64,000 nucleotides of DNA from F1-80-MAGs062 sp046345315 (lineage in GTDB: Bacteria; Planctomycetota; Planctomycetia; Planctomycetales; Planctomycetaceae). Shown piece by piece: positions 17,443 through 27,118 of the stretch (its first letter is position 1; each line of letters begins with the position of its first letter). The stretch lies in NCBI GenBank assembly GCA_046345315.1, contig JBKDKA010000158.1, positions 1 to 64,000 of the forward strand. The letters run 5' to 3'. A model generated the notes under the pieces. That model saw nothing but the letters and a program-made list of their open reading frames with translations, made no database searches and had not been told where the DNA came from. A program made the position numbers and the translations under genes.

Positions 17443-18771
17443 TCACTTCGTTGCGCGCCAATACGAAGTCCGACTAGGATCGTATTTCGACAAGAAATCC
17501 TCATAGAGATCCTCGACATCGAATTGTTGAGTAGTGATCCTCACTAAAAACTGGACGCCATCGCGCCTCCGACGATTACTCGCTTCATATTTACTGAGAC
17601 GAGAAACAACATCCTCCTGTCCTGCCCTTGCAGCTCGCTCTTTTATCTTCCTGGTAATTTCAGCAGATTCTTCAAACAATCGCTCAAGGTTCTCAGAGTC
17701 AATAAATATCACTGAATCGGTCTTTACACGTCTGGAATGCGTAGCACTGATCACGTAGAGATAGGAGTCCACCCATAATTGGCGAGCGGCAACACAGATC
17801 GATTCAACTAAGCCAACAGCAACATCGATTCCGTCTGGGATATCGTCTTTGGCTATGTCAAGCAAGCTATGCATTTCTTCGACACTCTTCTCAAGTGCCA
17901 TCGATTGTCGCTCCACAAACTCTGTCGAAAGCGACAAGTATCTTGACAAGTGCCTGCGACGCTCACGAGCAGACGACATTAACCGAGTCATGACGGCTGC
18001 GCACTGCGAAAACACGCTTTCGCCGGCATTTTCAATCATTGATAAATCACCGCTTGTACTTCTCGTTAGAATCCGTCGCACCTCTGATTGAAACCCGCAC
18101 GTTACTTCGTGACCTGCATCAGTCAAACCGAAGGATATTAGCGACTCTCTCCAAAATGACTCATGCGATTCACAGAAAGACATATGCTGTTCGACTGCGC
18201 CGAAGAAGCCAGATCTTACGCTCCCGACTTCATGCTCCAACTCAGTAATCCAGACTCCTGATGCGGGATAGAATGCTGTCAAAAAATGAAACAGATCTTC
18301 ACGAGAAACGAATTCTGATGAACTTCCGGGCAAACGTCTGAGTTCAATATCGAAAACTGCATACGCCAACAGAAGCCGTAAACCAGACAGATCTTCTGTG
18401 AATACATTCGGAACCCTAGATGTCATCTCCAAGAACATAGACATCCACCGATCAGTCTTAAGGAGCGATGCCGACATGCCAAACCTGACTGTCAGTGCCC
18501 GCCCCGCAGCAGCCTCAACTATGCAATACGCCATCATGGGCAGATTGTACGACGTACTGAGATCTTGCATAACAATCTTCGAATCAACCTCGACCAAGAC
18601 GCATCCAACCTCAACTCGCTGAACAGAGGCAGCAATCTCGGAGATAGTTATTTGACCATCCAGCCGTATTCCTTCACCCGGAATATCAGTCCAAGACCGC
18701 AACAACCGAACACTTGCCGGCCAGAACCGGTGCGAAAGATCCAATGGCGATTCACACACTGACTGTGACAT
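17443..18771 (-). CDS. hypothetical protein, two-gene cassette
   Basis: A protein of 442 aa from ATG 18771 (MSQSVCESPLDLSHRFW), which has GGAG eight bases upstream; a GTG at 18780 is an alternative. No family recognised. It seems soluble and largely helical, with a long helical region (about 270-310, RERRRHLSRYLSLSTEFVERQ) and a charged region near 375-405 (EITRKIKERAARAGQEDVVSRL), both suggesting coiled coil. The smaller gene upstream on the same strand ends 20 bp before. Codon use is less GC-biased than in the plasmid backbone, consistent with recent arrival as cargo. Whether it is defence or something else cannot be told. Confidence 0.6.
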   Translation of the reverse strand: MSQSVCESPLDLSHRFWPASVRLLRSWTDIPGEGIRLDGQITISEIAASVQRVEVGCVLVEVDSKIVMQDLSTSYNLPMMAYCIVEAAAGRALTVRFGMSASLLKTDRWMSMFLEMTSRVPNVFTEDLSGLRLLLAYAVFDIELRRLPGSSSEFVSREDLFHFLTAFYPASGVWITELEHEVGSVRSGFFGAVEQHMSFCESHESFWRESLISFGLTDAGHEVTCGFQSEVRRILTRSTSGDLSMIENAGESVFSQCAAVMTRLMSSARERRRHLSRYLSLSTEFVERQSMALEKSVEEMHSLLDIAKDDIPDGIDVAVGLVESICVAARQLWVDSYLYVISATHSRRVKTDSVIFIDSENLERLFEESAEITRKIKERAARAGQEDVVSRLSKYEASNRRRRDGVQFLVRITTQQFDVEDLYEDFLSKYDPSRTSYWRATK

Positions 18772-18791
18772 TAAAATCACTCCGTTGAAGG

Positions 18792-19445
18792 CTAATTGAG
18801 TACGACTACTTTGGGTGTCTCATTCGAACCTAATACAACTACAGTAAACGACCGAGCCAGACCATGAAGCCTGATTTGCACAGACTTGTTGAATCCATCA
18901 ACAGTTCCGGCTCGACAGCTTGCCAAATGACGGTCTATCGCAGGAATGAGCTCTGAAGCCATGAACTCGGAGGTGATGCCATCCGGGTCGATCGAATAAA
19001 TTCGATTCATTGCCGGCAGACTGAACTCGATCTCATAACCATTCCTGAAGACGTACTGAGACGTTTCTCTGTCCGACTTAACGATCTCAGCCGCGACACT
19101 TCGTATAGCTCCCTTCGTCGCGCCGAACGCGGAACAGAACAGATTGATCGCGAGTTTTTGAAACTGCTCAACTTCACCTGGGTTCGCAAATGAATGCCCC
19201 TTGATGTTTCGCAAAACGAGAATCAAACTGTCGAACAAAGCTGCATGAGCCGTCGACCGATAAGCAGCAGCTGCCGTCTCGCGTGGATCAACTTGAGTAG
19301 AATCGGACACACGATGTCTGGATGCATTATAAGCAGCTTGAAGCGAAGGGGCAATGGAATTGAGGGATTCCGACTGGCTGACGTAGGAGATGAGGCGTTC
19401 CCATGCGGCCGAGAATTCATTATCGAACGGAGACTTGTGGTTCAT
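18792..19445 (-). CDS. hypothetical protein, two-gene cassette
   Basis: A protein of 217 aa from ATG 19445 (MNHKSPFDNEFSAAWERL); the frame is open to 19559 but the extra N-terminal residues look non-coding. No family recognised. The first half is helical with few charged residues; the second half is beta-rich (SVQIRLHGLARSFTVVVLGSNE near the C terminus). It lies immediately upstream of the 442-aa gene and is probably co-transcribed with it. Confidence 0.5.
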   Translation of the reverse strand: MNHKSPFDNEFSAAWERLISYVSQSESLNSIAPSLQAAYNASRHRVSDSTQVDPRETAAAAYRSTAHAALFDSLILVLRNIKGHSFANPGEVEQFQKLAINLFCSAFGATKGAIRSVAAEIVKSDRETSQYVFRNGYEIEFSLPAMNRIYSIDPDGITSEFMASELIPAIDRHLASCRAGTVDGFNKSVQIRLHGLARSFTVVVLGSNETPKVVVLN

Positions 19446-19910
19446 GGCATCCAGTCCAATTGTACTTGGTGACGCAACCTGATTTTGGGGAGCAGCTGAG
19501 AGAACGAAGTGATTTGTATGGAAAAAGGCTGGATAAATTGAATAAAGCCAAAGTCGCAACCCGGACCGAAGACGACCTGAGAATTCGATGAAGACTTGTC
19601 CAGAACGAAACCCCCATGGAGCCGAAGGGTATGTCTACCAGGGTACACAAAAATGTCAACCCTGAGATAGCGAAAACACGGCGGCTCGCAGATTTGTCTG
19701 TGATGCGAACCGTACAGTTTTGTAGCATTCCCCAAAACGTCACTTTCGGACATGTCCTTATTTCAGGTAGCCAGTCTTCTGAAGGCTGAAGCAATGCCTA
19801 GATGTTTCGCTTGGTGCGCTGATAACGGGAAAGCGTAGAAAAAGATTGTTTCACCATCTATTTGCATTGTGTTTTGAATCGGTATGAGTGACTCAGCAAG
19901 CGAGAGGCAT

Positions 19911-20210
19911 CTATCCCAGCGGCGATTCTATCTCTGCTTCAGAGTCGTTTCCAAACGACGCCACGACGAGAGTAATAGGCAATTGGTAGACATTCCAACA
20001 GGCAACATGCGACCAGACGTTGCAAACCTGCTGCTGCTCGGACACGTGGATCAATTTCACATCATGGAAGTCCTGTTCGATCGCTTGTCGATCACCAATG
20101 GCTTCGATAGTCGTTTCCGCTGTGACGTCTGGATCTGCACAGAAGAATGCCACCTATTCGGTCGGACTTCCTGCGAACAGCTGGGGGACCACTTCGTACG
20201 AACTCCCTAG
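19911..20210 (-). pseudogene. transposase fragment, same family as 20917-22317
   Basis: On the minus strand this reads SSYEVVPQLFAGSPTE, a TAG stop, then VAFFCADPDVTAETT and IGDRQAIEQDFHDVK, then EQQQVCNVWSHVACWN. It aligns by eye with the C-terminal part of the plus-strand transposase (CPAEWVAFFCTDAEV, VADRSAIEQNFHDVK). The stop replaces the Trp of the homologue (TGG to TAG). It includes the catalytic glutamate region only. It is a remnant, inactive and in the opposite orientation to its relative. Confidence 0.75.
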
Positions 20211-20278
20211 GTTCTGTCGAGATTCAATAGCCATAGAGTATTCTTTATGTGATTTACCTTCTGTATTAGGAGGTACTC

Positions 20279-20629
20279 ATGAGCTATCAAAGACATTTAC
20301 GAGAAGATCAGTCGTGACGTATTGCGCCTGCACTGCCTGGCAAACAGAGCGATCCTGGTCGTACCGGCGCTGACAACCGACGTTTTGTCGAGGGTGTGAT
20401 TTGGGTGGGGCGCAACGGCGGAAGATGTCGCGCGCTGCCATCGCAATATGGCAAATGGCCGACAGTTCACAAACGCTTCAAAACCTGGGCAGATAATGGC
20501 ATCTGGCAGATGAGTTTCATTACGTTGGTTGAAGCCGCTGATTTGGGATGGGTGATGATTGACTCCGCCATTGTCCGCGTTCATCAGCACGCTGCTGGCA
20601 AAAAAGAGGGTAGGAGAATCAGACGTTAG
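20279..20629 (+). pseudogene. IS5-type transposase remnant
   Basis: The frame MSYQRHLREDQS, a stop, then RIAPALPGKQSDPGRTGADNRRF, VEGVIWVGRNGGR and LPSQYGKWPTVHKRFKTWADNG, and VMIDSAIVRVHQHAAGKK, is the first half of an IS5-family (IS427-like) transposase. An AGGAGG precedes the ATG at 20279. One nonsense codon (20312-20314 area) and loss of the second half, including later catalytic residues, make it non-functional. The sequence ends a few bases before the left inverted repeat of the next element, which may have interrupted it. Confidence 0.75.
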
Positions 20630-20635
20630 GCCGTA

Positions 20636-22342
20636 CCGCACTTTCTGACATTTCTTTTTTGGGTTCTTCGGGACTTTTAGCGGCCCGAAACAGATGATCA
20701 GGCGATCAGAAGGGTGGTGACTGTGAATTCCTTGCAGAATTGACCGCCAGTTTCTCGCCCAGAGTCTGAAAACACTGTGCATTAGCCCCGTTCGCCTCGC
20801 CGTCACATCACCCTCATGACAAACGGGTGATGTCGAAAAGTGGTCTGCGCAGCAACGGGGGTCCTGGGTAAGAATTGTTTTACGAAGAACAGCTCCATTC
20901 CCGAAGGAGCACTCCGATGTCTGCATCGACGCTGCCGAACAGGATAGCAGACTGGTGTCAAATTCTCACCACCCCTCTGGATCGTAGCAGCCGATAGTAT
21001 TTTCTGACAATGATTCTCGGAATGCTGCTGGGAAGTGGTCGCAGAACCGTCTGCTGCTGGCTGCGTGCGGCGGGCGTAACCGATGACTGGCAAGACCACT
21101 ATTACTTCCTGCAGACTCTCGGTCGGTCTGCAACACGAGTTGCCACGGCACTGCTGCATCTGGCTGTGAAACAAATTCCCTTCAGTCAGATCGATAAGTT
21201 CATCAAACTGGCCATCGACGATTCGCCGACAAAACGTTACGGTCCCGAAGTGCAGTTGGCTGGCACGCTTCATAACCCAAAACCGGGACCATCCGGTTCA
21301 GAGTTCCTGTATGGACATATCTGGGTCACGATCAGCTGGCTGGTCAATCATCCGAAGTGGGGATGCATCGGACTTCCGCTGCTCGCGCTGATGTACGCGC
21401 GTCAAAGTGATCTTCAGGTTCTCGAGAACATTGGAAAGGCACCGTGGAAGTTTCGTACGAAGCTGGAGTTGGCCACGGAGTTGGTGGAACGGTGCGTCAA
21501 GTTTTTTCAGAATTGGTATCAAAAGCGAGTCATGGTGGTCGCAGACGGCGCTTATGCGAAACGACAGTTCTTGAAGCGTGTCATCGCTACGCGTGCCGTG
21601 GTGGTCAGTCGGCTGCGGAAGGATGCAGCTCTCTTTGACCTTCCAGTGGTGGCCAAACAGGGAGGCAAAGGTCGTCCGCGGAATCATGGAAAGAAAATGA
21701 GAATCTCCATGGCTCACCGTGGTGGACATCAGAAAGAATGGACAACGAGTCGCCTGGTTATTTACGGCAGGGAACAGGACGTTCGCTTCAAGACATTTCT
21801 GGTGACGATCGCGCCGTCCGGAGGCGTGATTCGAGTTGTGATTGTGAAACGGTCGGCCGAACTGTTCTCTGATTGTCCGGCGGAGTGGGTCGCGTTCTTT
21901 TGTACGGATGCTGAGGTCTCTGCAGAATCGATTATCAAAAGTGTGGCAGATCGCTCGGCGATCGAACAGAACTTCCATGACGTGAAGCTGCGTCACATCA
22001 ACGGCATCAAATGCCGTATGCATGGAGCCGGTGAATAACAGGTTTGACACGTATGGTGCAATGTCGCCTGCTGGAGCCTGTGTCTGCCGTTTCACACGAT
22101 CGTGGAACAGTGGGCACGGAACCGATAGGGGGACACACTAAAGCAGCGGGCTGATCGTGCCTGGGGTGATGACTCTCGGCGACCAAATCACGCGGACCGC
22201 TTGAAAACCCTGAAGAAACACACGCTTCGCGAAACATTTTCCCGTCTGCCTCGTCACCAGCGGGCCGCCCGAAAAATCCAGTACCTATTTCAAGCTCTGA
22301 CGAAACTGGTCAACTAAGATCAGGGAATGTCAGAAAGTGCAG
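20636..22342 (+). mobile_element. insertion sequence with decayed transposase
   Basis: A perfect 15-bp inverted repeat, GCACTTTCTGACATT at 20638-20652 and AATGTCAGAAAGTGC at 22326-22340, extends with one mismatch to about 19 bp and brackets a single transposase gene read rightward. The element is about 1.7 kb. No clear target-site duplication was found at the borders. Its transposase has several nonsense codons, so the copy is dead. Confidence 0.8.
20917..22317 (+). pseudogene. DDE transposase with four nonsense codons
   Basis: The full frame starts MSASTLPNRIADWC at ATG 20917 with AAGGAG upstream, and would give about 466 aa ending at 22317. In-frame stops occur at 20995-20997 (TAG, where a Trp is plausible), 22036-22038 (TAA), 22045-22047 (TGA) and 22126-22128 (TAG). 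Between them the longest open piece runs 21010-22038. Catalytic residues visible are Asp in LAIDDSPTKRYGP, Asp in VVADGAYAKR and Glu in RSAIEQNFHDVK, as in IS4/IS701-like DDE enzymes; the exact family is not certain. The tail TLKKHTLRETFSRLPRHQ still reads in frame after the stops, so the damage is by point mutation, not frameshift. Confidence 0.8.
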
Positions 22343-22409
22343 TCAGGGAATTCTCAGGTCTTTCTCAGATCTTTATCCGCGATTGAGGCGGCGATCGCGT
22401 GGTTGAAGC

Positions 22410-23066
22410 CTAACGCTCCATCGCATCTAGTATGCTCGTGGAAGCCAAGCAAAAAGTTGTCATCACCCAAAGAGAGTGACACATTTCAGAACTCCAGCCA
22501 TTTTTAATGCAGTACGACAAGGTTGCCGCCAAGATCACCATTTCCTGTTGCTTTCTGTGGTACGTCGCATAGTGCTCAATTGCTTGTGTCGGATGCAATA
22601 TCGACGGGTCTGGTGGATTGAAAGGATGAGAGTATTCTTGTTCCAGCAGGTCGTCCAGAATGCCTTGAATCTGTTCACCGGAAATCAACCGGTCCCTGAA
22701 AGTGATGAGCTCGTCGACAGCAACGTCATTCTTTCCGAAATCACATTTTTGACATGCCTTTGTTATGCGGCGAAGTGCAGACTGCCGGAGTATTGGCCTT
22801 GTCCAGTGCTGCTCCGACGATATGTCCATACAGTAAGATAGTAATGCGGCATTTCGGTAATGGTGCAGACAGATAATGAAACGGTCGAACGGCAATCCCC
22901 GAGTATCAAACAGCTGATAAAGCAGTTGCTCCAATATTTCACTAAGCTGCTCGCTTGCAGCTGCTGATTCGCATTCCCCATCGAGCCATGCTGACTGAAG
23001 CCGAATGAGTTGATCTGCTGCTCCACCATCCTTGAACGAGGGAGTATGTTCGTGGCCGTATGACAT
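22410..23066 (-). CDS. hypothetical protein
   Basis: A 218-aa protein (MSYGHEHTPSFKDGGAADQL) of no recognised family. Helical, with CQKCDFGKND near the middle (two cysteines three apart, possibly metal-binding but no second pair nearby) and a hydrophobic C-terminal stretch (TFCLASTSIL). The ribosome site before ATG 23066 is weak (CAAGAA). It stands alone between an IS remnant and the relaxase operon and may be cargo or part of the mobilisation block. Confidence 0.5.
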   Translation of the reverse strand: MSYGHEHTPSFKDGGAADQLIRLQSAWLDGECESAAASEQLSEILEQLLYQLFDTRGLPFDRFIICLHHYRNAALLSYCMDISSEQHWTRPILRQSALRRITKACQKCDFGKNDVAVDELITFRDRLISGEQIQGILDDLLEQEYSHPFNPPDPSILHPTQAIEHYATYHRKQQEMVILAATLSYCIKNGWSSEMCHSLWVMTTFCLASTSILDAMER

Positions 23067-23258
23067 TTCTTGCGAATAAGTAAGTGATCGGGCGTACTCT
23101 TATAGGCAATACTATGTTTATAGTTGTGTGTCATCTCTTAACGTCGTCGTGAGCACGTTTTCAAAACTATCGTGGTCACACGCACCAACACGTGGACACA
23201 TTCTTTGAATGTCGTTCGCAGTCTTCGTGCAGTGTGGTTCCCAGCTCAGCACTGCCGT

Positions 23259-23681
23259 TCACTGCCGGTTTACGAACCCAATATTCGAAATGAAGTATTC
23301 TCCACCCGCTTGAAACACCATAGCTCTTTCGGTTTCGACGACCTCGATTACACGATGTTGGATGAGGTAGTGGAAAAGTTGAAGTAGGTGTTCGCCTTCG
23401 ATATGGACTTGTGTGTCGCTGAAGAACAACGTGAAACCACGGTCCGGATTCTCGGAGTATATTTTTGTGAGCATGGAATATGCGAAAGCGAAAACCTCGC
23501 CAGTACATTTGCGGAAGCTAATCATCATCTGTGGCCGTGTGCCTACGCGACCACGGGCAAAGGCCGTGTACTCCTCGGCAGTCGCCGTTTCCTCGGGACG
23601 GCGGGGTTCGGGGCGGGCGAACTGAACGTGTTTTGATCGCGGCGGAAGCAGGTCAGCGATGGTGTCACCGTCAGTAGTCAT
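23259..23681 (-). CDS. conserved-looking protein downstream of relaxase
   Basis: A 140-aa protein (MTTDGDTIADLLPPRSKHV) that starts inside the end of the relaxase gene (11-base overlap), so it is translated with it. No family recognised. The first 50 residues are rich in Pro, Arg and Glu and probably disordered; residues 55-140 (FAYSMLTKIYSENPDRGFTLFFS and QLFHYLIQHRVIEVVE) look like a small mixed alpha/beta fold. Position suggests an accessory role in DNA processing or in regulating the relaxase. Confidence 0.6.
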   Translation of the reverse strand: MTTDGDTIADLLPPRSKHVQFARPEPRRPEETATAEEYTAFARGRVGTRPQMMISFRKCTGEVFAFAYSMLTKIYSENPDRGFTLFFSDTQVHIEGEHLLQLFHYLIQHRVIEVVETERAMVFQAGGEYFISNIGFVNRQ

Positions 23682-26304
23682 AGGCCAGTTCCTTTGTTTT
23701 CTGTTTGACAGGGGCAGGTTTCATCGCCGCCTGCTGCTGTTTCTTGTGCCGTTCCAGTTGCTGTTGCGGCTGGAACAGTTCTGTGGCGGTCATCTTGGCT
23801 GACGATTCCAAAATCACTTCGCGTAGCTCGGCCTTGTTGTTCGTATAGATGTGCGCAGAGCGGCGACCACGGGAGGCGCTCACATACATCTGTTCTCGGC
23901 CTGCAGCACCGAATGATTCAGCCGAGACGGCTATAAACGCATGATCGACGGTCCGGCCCTGACTGGCGTGGCTGGTGGTGACAAACCCCTGTGCCAAATG
24001 GCCAAATTCGGCGTCAATCGTCCAGCCATTGTTCAGCGTGATGTCGCCGTTACGGCTGAACGCCGCTACTTCGTAAACAGCGCCATTGTTCAGGCGGTGT
24101 TTTCGGTCTTTTGTCAGGCCGCCGGTGGTGAGTCGAATCTTGTCTCCGACAGCCAGAGAAAGGGCTGCTGGTCGGTACACAGAATACCGTTCAGCCTGGT
24201 CAGTCAGAGATTTGGGGATCGTGTTTCCAATCGTCATCCGCGATCCTTTGCGATTGCCCTTCGAGTTCTGATGAAACACAACGACATCCCCTTCCCTCAG
24301 AAATGCCGGATCCTGGCGTTCTCCCAGCGTGAGGTGCAGCGGCACCAATGCCTGAACCTGGTGGTCAGGACCGGTGATTTTTTCCCGTTCCCTGAGAGTT
24401 TCTCTGATTGCCGCACAGAGATGCTCCGCTTCTCGGTGAGTGGGTGATACGACCAGAGCTGATTCCTCTGCCATGACGGTGTTCGCATAATCAGTCGCTA
24501 TTCGGCGGTCCCGAATGTCGTTGTCCAGTTCGTGAACCCAGCCAAGCCGGTCCAGCCGGTCAAATCCCTGCTGCAAATGGCCGTTTGCCATGGCAGCAAT
24601 TGCCTCTCTGTACTCACCCTGCTGTCGTCGGATAGTTTCGATCTGAATCGGTGTGGTTCCGGCATAGCGGTCGAGCAGTCCCAGTACTCCTCCTCGTTGG
24701 ACGCTGCCGTGCTGGCGTTTCCAGTCGCCGGAGAGAATCAAGCGAGCATTGGATCGTTCCGCCAGTTCTACGACCTTTCGCAACTGCCGAGTCCCGAGGA
24801 GAGACGCTTCATCAATCCAGATGACAGAATCCCGAATTTCTCGCTGCAAGGTTTCATTGATCAGCAATTCGGCCACGGTCGTGGCATTCGCAAACCCTTC
24901 ATCCCGGAGAACCTTTCGGCTGGCGTCGGCGGACGGCGCAAATGTGAATACCGAACGTCCGCCGGCTTCGATGGCCGCGACTGCCTGAGACATCAATGTG
25001 GTTTTTCCAGTTCCTGCGCCACCCAGTATGAGCTGTAGCCGATCATCACTCTGTGTCAGACACCGGATGGCATCAATCTGTTCGTCACTCAGCCAGTCAA
25101 CTTCCGGTTTCCAGTGAGGATTCAGGGGTTCGACGGTATGTCGGCTGTCACGAGCGAATTTGAGAACCGCTGTTTCGTCAGCCAGCACTTCCGGAAGGCT
25201 CGACATTCGCCGGCCTTCCAGTTCCCGCGTCAGCAGTCGCTGTCTCGCGGCTTCGGGGATTACTTCATGGACATTAATTGTCCCGACACCCATTCGGAGT
25301 GCTTCCGCCAATACCTGACGTTCTGGAACGACGGACTCCCGTTCAAAACAATGTTCGAATGCCTGCTGAACGGCTTGCTGAGCCGTCGCAGGCCCGTTGA
25401 CCGTTCCAGCGGATGGCGAAGTCAAATTATGGAATTGTTTCTCCTCATCGGCATCCAATCGAGACCGCCAGTTTTCTTGAAGCGTGTCGAATGATTCATG
25501 ACCGGATTTCGTGTTGCGGGTTCTGGCACCGAGTTCGGCCTTCTTTTCTGGAGATGTAATCCCCTTCTCTTTGGCAAGCTCCTCGATTTCGGTCGTTCGC
25601 CGAGAGAATTTCTTTTTAGTGGTCTTTGAAACCCCGGCAATGTCCCAGTGTCGGCCGTCACGTTCGATGGAATACCCCAGTTCCTCCCGCAATGCTTTCG
25701 CCAGTCGGGCGTGCATTCTTGCTTCGAAATATCCGGCATCGCGTTTCAAATCACGAAACTGGGCTGCTTTGAAACGGTTCTCTTTGTCATCGTGTGTGAC
25801 ATTGAAAACGAAACAATGAATATGGAGGTGGGGATCGACCTCGCCTTTGTCATCCGGCCGGGTCGTCGTGTGCAGAAAATGTCCCCAGACGAGATTGCCC
25901 GTTGTTCGGTTTTCTTGTTTTCCGCCGATCCGAACTCGAGTCTTTGCTTCCTGTTCCATTTCCAGCATCGTTTCATAGACGCTATGTTCGACGATCGCCT
26001 CAATGCGTTTGTCGCCGCCGACGGCATAGGCCAGCGTCACACCTTTCGGGACGTGCCAGTTGAAATCATAACCGACCGTGCGATCAGTGTTTTGGCGTGC
26101 TGTGAGCTGCTGTCCGGTTCGTGGATCCTGATTGTTGCACAGAGCCTGAAAGTCACTTTCCTGAATTCGGCCTTCCAGTCCTAGCATCTGAGCCGTCTTG
26201 CCGCCCCAGATACCGGCTTTCTCCTGACCTTCGCCGTAGTATTCAGCATGAGAATAGTACGACGCGGCACTGGCAGGAGATCGGTTCTGAATGATGCGTA
26301 ACAT
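23671..26304 (-). CDS. MobF-family conjugative relaxase-helicase (TrwC/TraI-like)
   Basis: An 877-aa bifunctional protein that would nick one strand at oriT and then unwind the plasmid for transfer. The relaxase domain is at about 1-300, with the nucleophile tyrosines in SYYSHAEYYGEG (Y16, Y17, Y22, Y23) and the metal-binding triad in DPHLHIHCF (H159, H161, H163). The SF1B helicase domain runs from about 400, with Walker A GGAGTGKTT near 431, Walker B WIDEASLLG near 500 and VTTSHASQGRTVDHAFIAVS near 785. It is shorter than R388 TrwC (966 aa) or F TraI and lacks a long C-terminal extension. A candidate oriT hairpin lies about 145 bp upstream. The coupling protein is 17 kb away, an unusual separation, perhaps because cargo was inserted between them. 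Confidence 0.93.
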   Translation of the reverse strand: MLRIIQNRSPASAASYYSHAEYYGEGQEKAGIWGGKTAQMLGLEGRIQESDFQALCNNQDPRTGQQLTARQNTDRTVGYDFNWHVPKGVTLAYAVGGDKRIEAIVEHSVYETMLEMEQEAKTRVRIGGKQENRTTGNLVWGHFLHTTTRPDDKGEVDPHLHIHCFVFNVTHDDKENRFKAAQFRDLKRDAGYFEARMHARLAKALREELGYSIERDGRHWDIAGVSKTTKKKFSRRTTEIEELAKEKGITSPEKKAELGARTRNTKSGHESFDTLQENWRSRLDADEEKQFHNLTSPSAGTVNGPATAQQAVQQAFEHCFERESVVPERQVLAEALRMGVGTINVHEVIPEAARQRLLTRELEGRRMSSLPEVLADETAVLKFARDSRHTVEPLNPHWKPEVDWLSDEQIDAIRCLTQSDDRLQLILGGAGTGKTTLMSQAVAAIEAGGRSVFTFAPSADASRKVLRDEGFANATTVAELLINETLQREIRDSVIWIDEASLLGTRQLRKVVELAERSNARLILSGDWKRQHGSVQRGGVLGLLDRYAGTTPIQIETIRRQQGEYREAIAAMANGHLQQGFDRLDRLGWVHELDNDIRDRRIATDYANTVMAEESALVVSPTHREAEHLCAAIRETLREREKITGPDHQVQALVPLHLTLGERQDPAFLREGDVVVFHQNSKGNRKGSRMTIGNTIPKSLTDQAERYSVYRPAALSLAVGDKIRLTTGGLTKDRKHRLNNGAVYEVAAFSRNGDITLNNGWTIDAEFGHLAQGFVTTSHASQGRTVDHAFIAVSAESFGAAGREQMYVSASRGRRSAHIYTNNKAELREVILESSAKMTATELFQPQQQLERHKKQQQAAMKPAPVKQKTKELAYDY

Positions 26305-26448
26305 GACGGGTGCTCGCCGGGACTCAATGAGAGTCGTTCATCCAGACACGCACGAACGTCACGGTCTGTTGCCGATTTCTCCTTCAATGAAAATCTGTTC
26401 CATCGAAATAGCGCGACGCGAGCGCTCGGTCAAATGGAATAGTGACAT

Positions 26449-26482
26449 GGACGTGGACCGTTTCTGGAACCGGTCCACGTCC
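26449..26482. repeat. 12-bp inverted repeat, candidate oriT hairpin
   Basis: GGACGTGGACCG (26449-26460) pairs perfectly with CGGTCCACGTCC (26471-26482) around a 10-nt loop. It lies about 145 bp upstream of the MobF relaxase start, where oriT hairpins of this class often lie next to the nic site. Neither strand shows a T-tract after the stem, so a terminator is less likely. No known nic sequence could be matched. Confidence 0.45.
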
Positions 26483-26492
26483 CGTATCGGGA

Positions 26493-26687
26493 TCAATTCT
26501 CAGCTGGTTTGTCTGAAGGCAAGCTGCCGAACCGCAGGCGGAGTTCGGCTTTTTGCGTTTTGGAATCCACCGACAGCGATGCCGTGGAACAGTGCCAAAT
26601 CATGAGACCGACGGCTAAAACACCGGCAATCGGCGAGATCAGGAACGACAGTATCGTTGTCGTCAACATGAGAACGGGAATCCGCAT
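26493..26687 (-). CDS. small membrane protein
   Basis: A 64-aa peptide (MRIPVLMLTTTILSFLISP) with one or two hydrophobic segments in the first 33 residues and a polar tail. There is no good ribosome site, so it is tentative. It lies just upstream of the relaxase unit, overlapping the border of the candidate oriT region. Confidence 0.35.
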   Translation of the reverse strand: MRIPVLMLTTTILSFLISPIAGVLAVGLMIWHCSTASLSVDSKTQKAELRLRFGSLPSDKPAEN

Positions 26688-26872
26688 CGGGACAGCTTTT
26701 TTAAGATCGTCCTTTTTTCAAGAGCACAACATTGGTCGTAATATGAATCATGAACGTACCATTGCGGATGACTGAGGAAGCGGGGGAACTATCGAAATCT
26801 GAGGCGGGTTCCGACAGAGGAACGGGACTCCGTGTGCTCCGTAACAGCTCAAAGGAGCGTTCTGTGCGGCGA

Positions 26873-27118
26873 TTACCGAGAATCGACTGATCGCTGACTT
26901 TCGTCTTCGGGTCGTTCGATCTCCAGAACCATTTTCTTCGCCTCCTGCAGTTCACGGCCGAGCAGTATGATTGGCGTTGCGAGACCGATTACACCAGCAA
27001 CTCCCGCACATTCACATCCGCATCCCATCTGACTGCCGGAAACTCCCAGCAGCAACGCTCCCATCAGAAATCGTCGTTTGAGTGGTGACCAGCAAGATTC
27101 TGTCTTTAGTGCGTTCAT
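26873..27118 (-). CDS. small membrane protein / possible lipoprotein
   Basis: An 81-aa protein (MNALKTESCWSPLKRRFLMGALLLGVSG) with GGAG eight to nine bases before ATG 27118, a strong start. A hydrophobic segment with LLLGVSGSQMGCGCECAG is followed by a second hydrophobic stretch (VAGVIGLATPIILL) and a charged C terminus. The cysteines after GSQMG could be a lipobox, but the match is imperfect. No family recognised; possibly an envelope component of the transfer region. Confidence 0.55.
   Translation of the reverse strand: MNALKTESCWSPLKRRFLMGALLLGVSGSQMGCGCECAGVAGVIGLATPIILLGRELQEAKKMVLEIERPEDESQRSVDSR

Noticed and set aside
20297..20926. 209-codon minus-strand frame
   Set aside because: It is the antisense of the IS5-type remnant and the left end of the next IS, both recognisable on the plus strand.
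21298..22095. 265-codon minus-strand frame
   Set aside because: Shadow of the transposase gene, whose catalytic motifs read on the plus strand.
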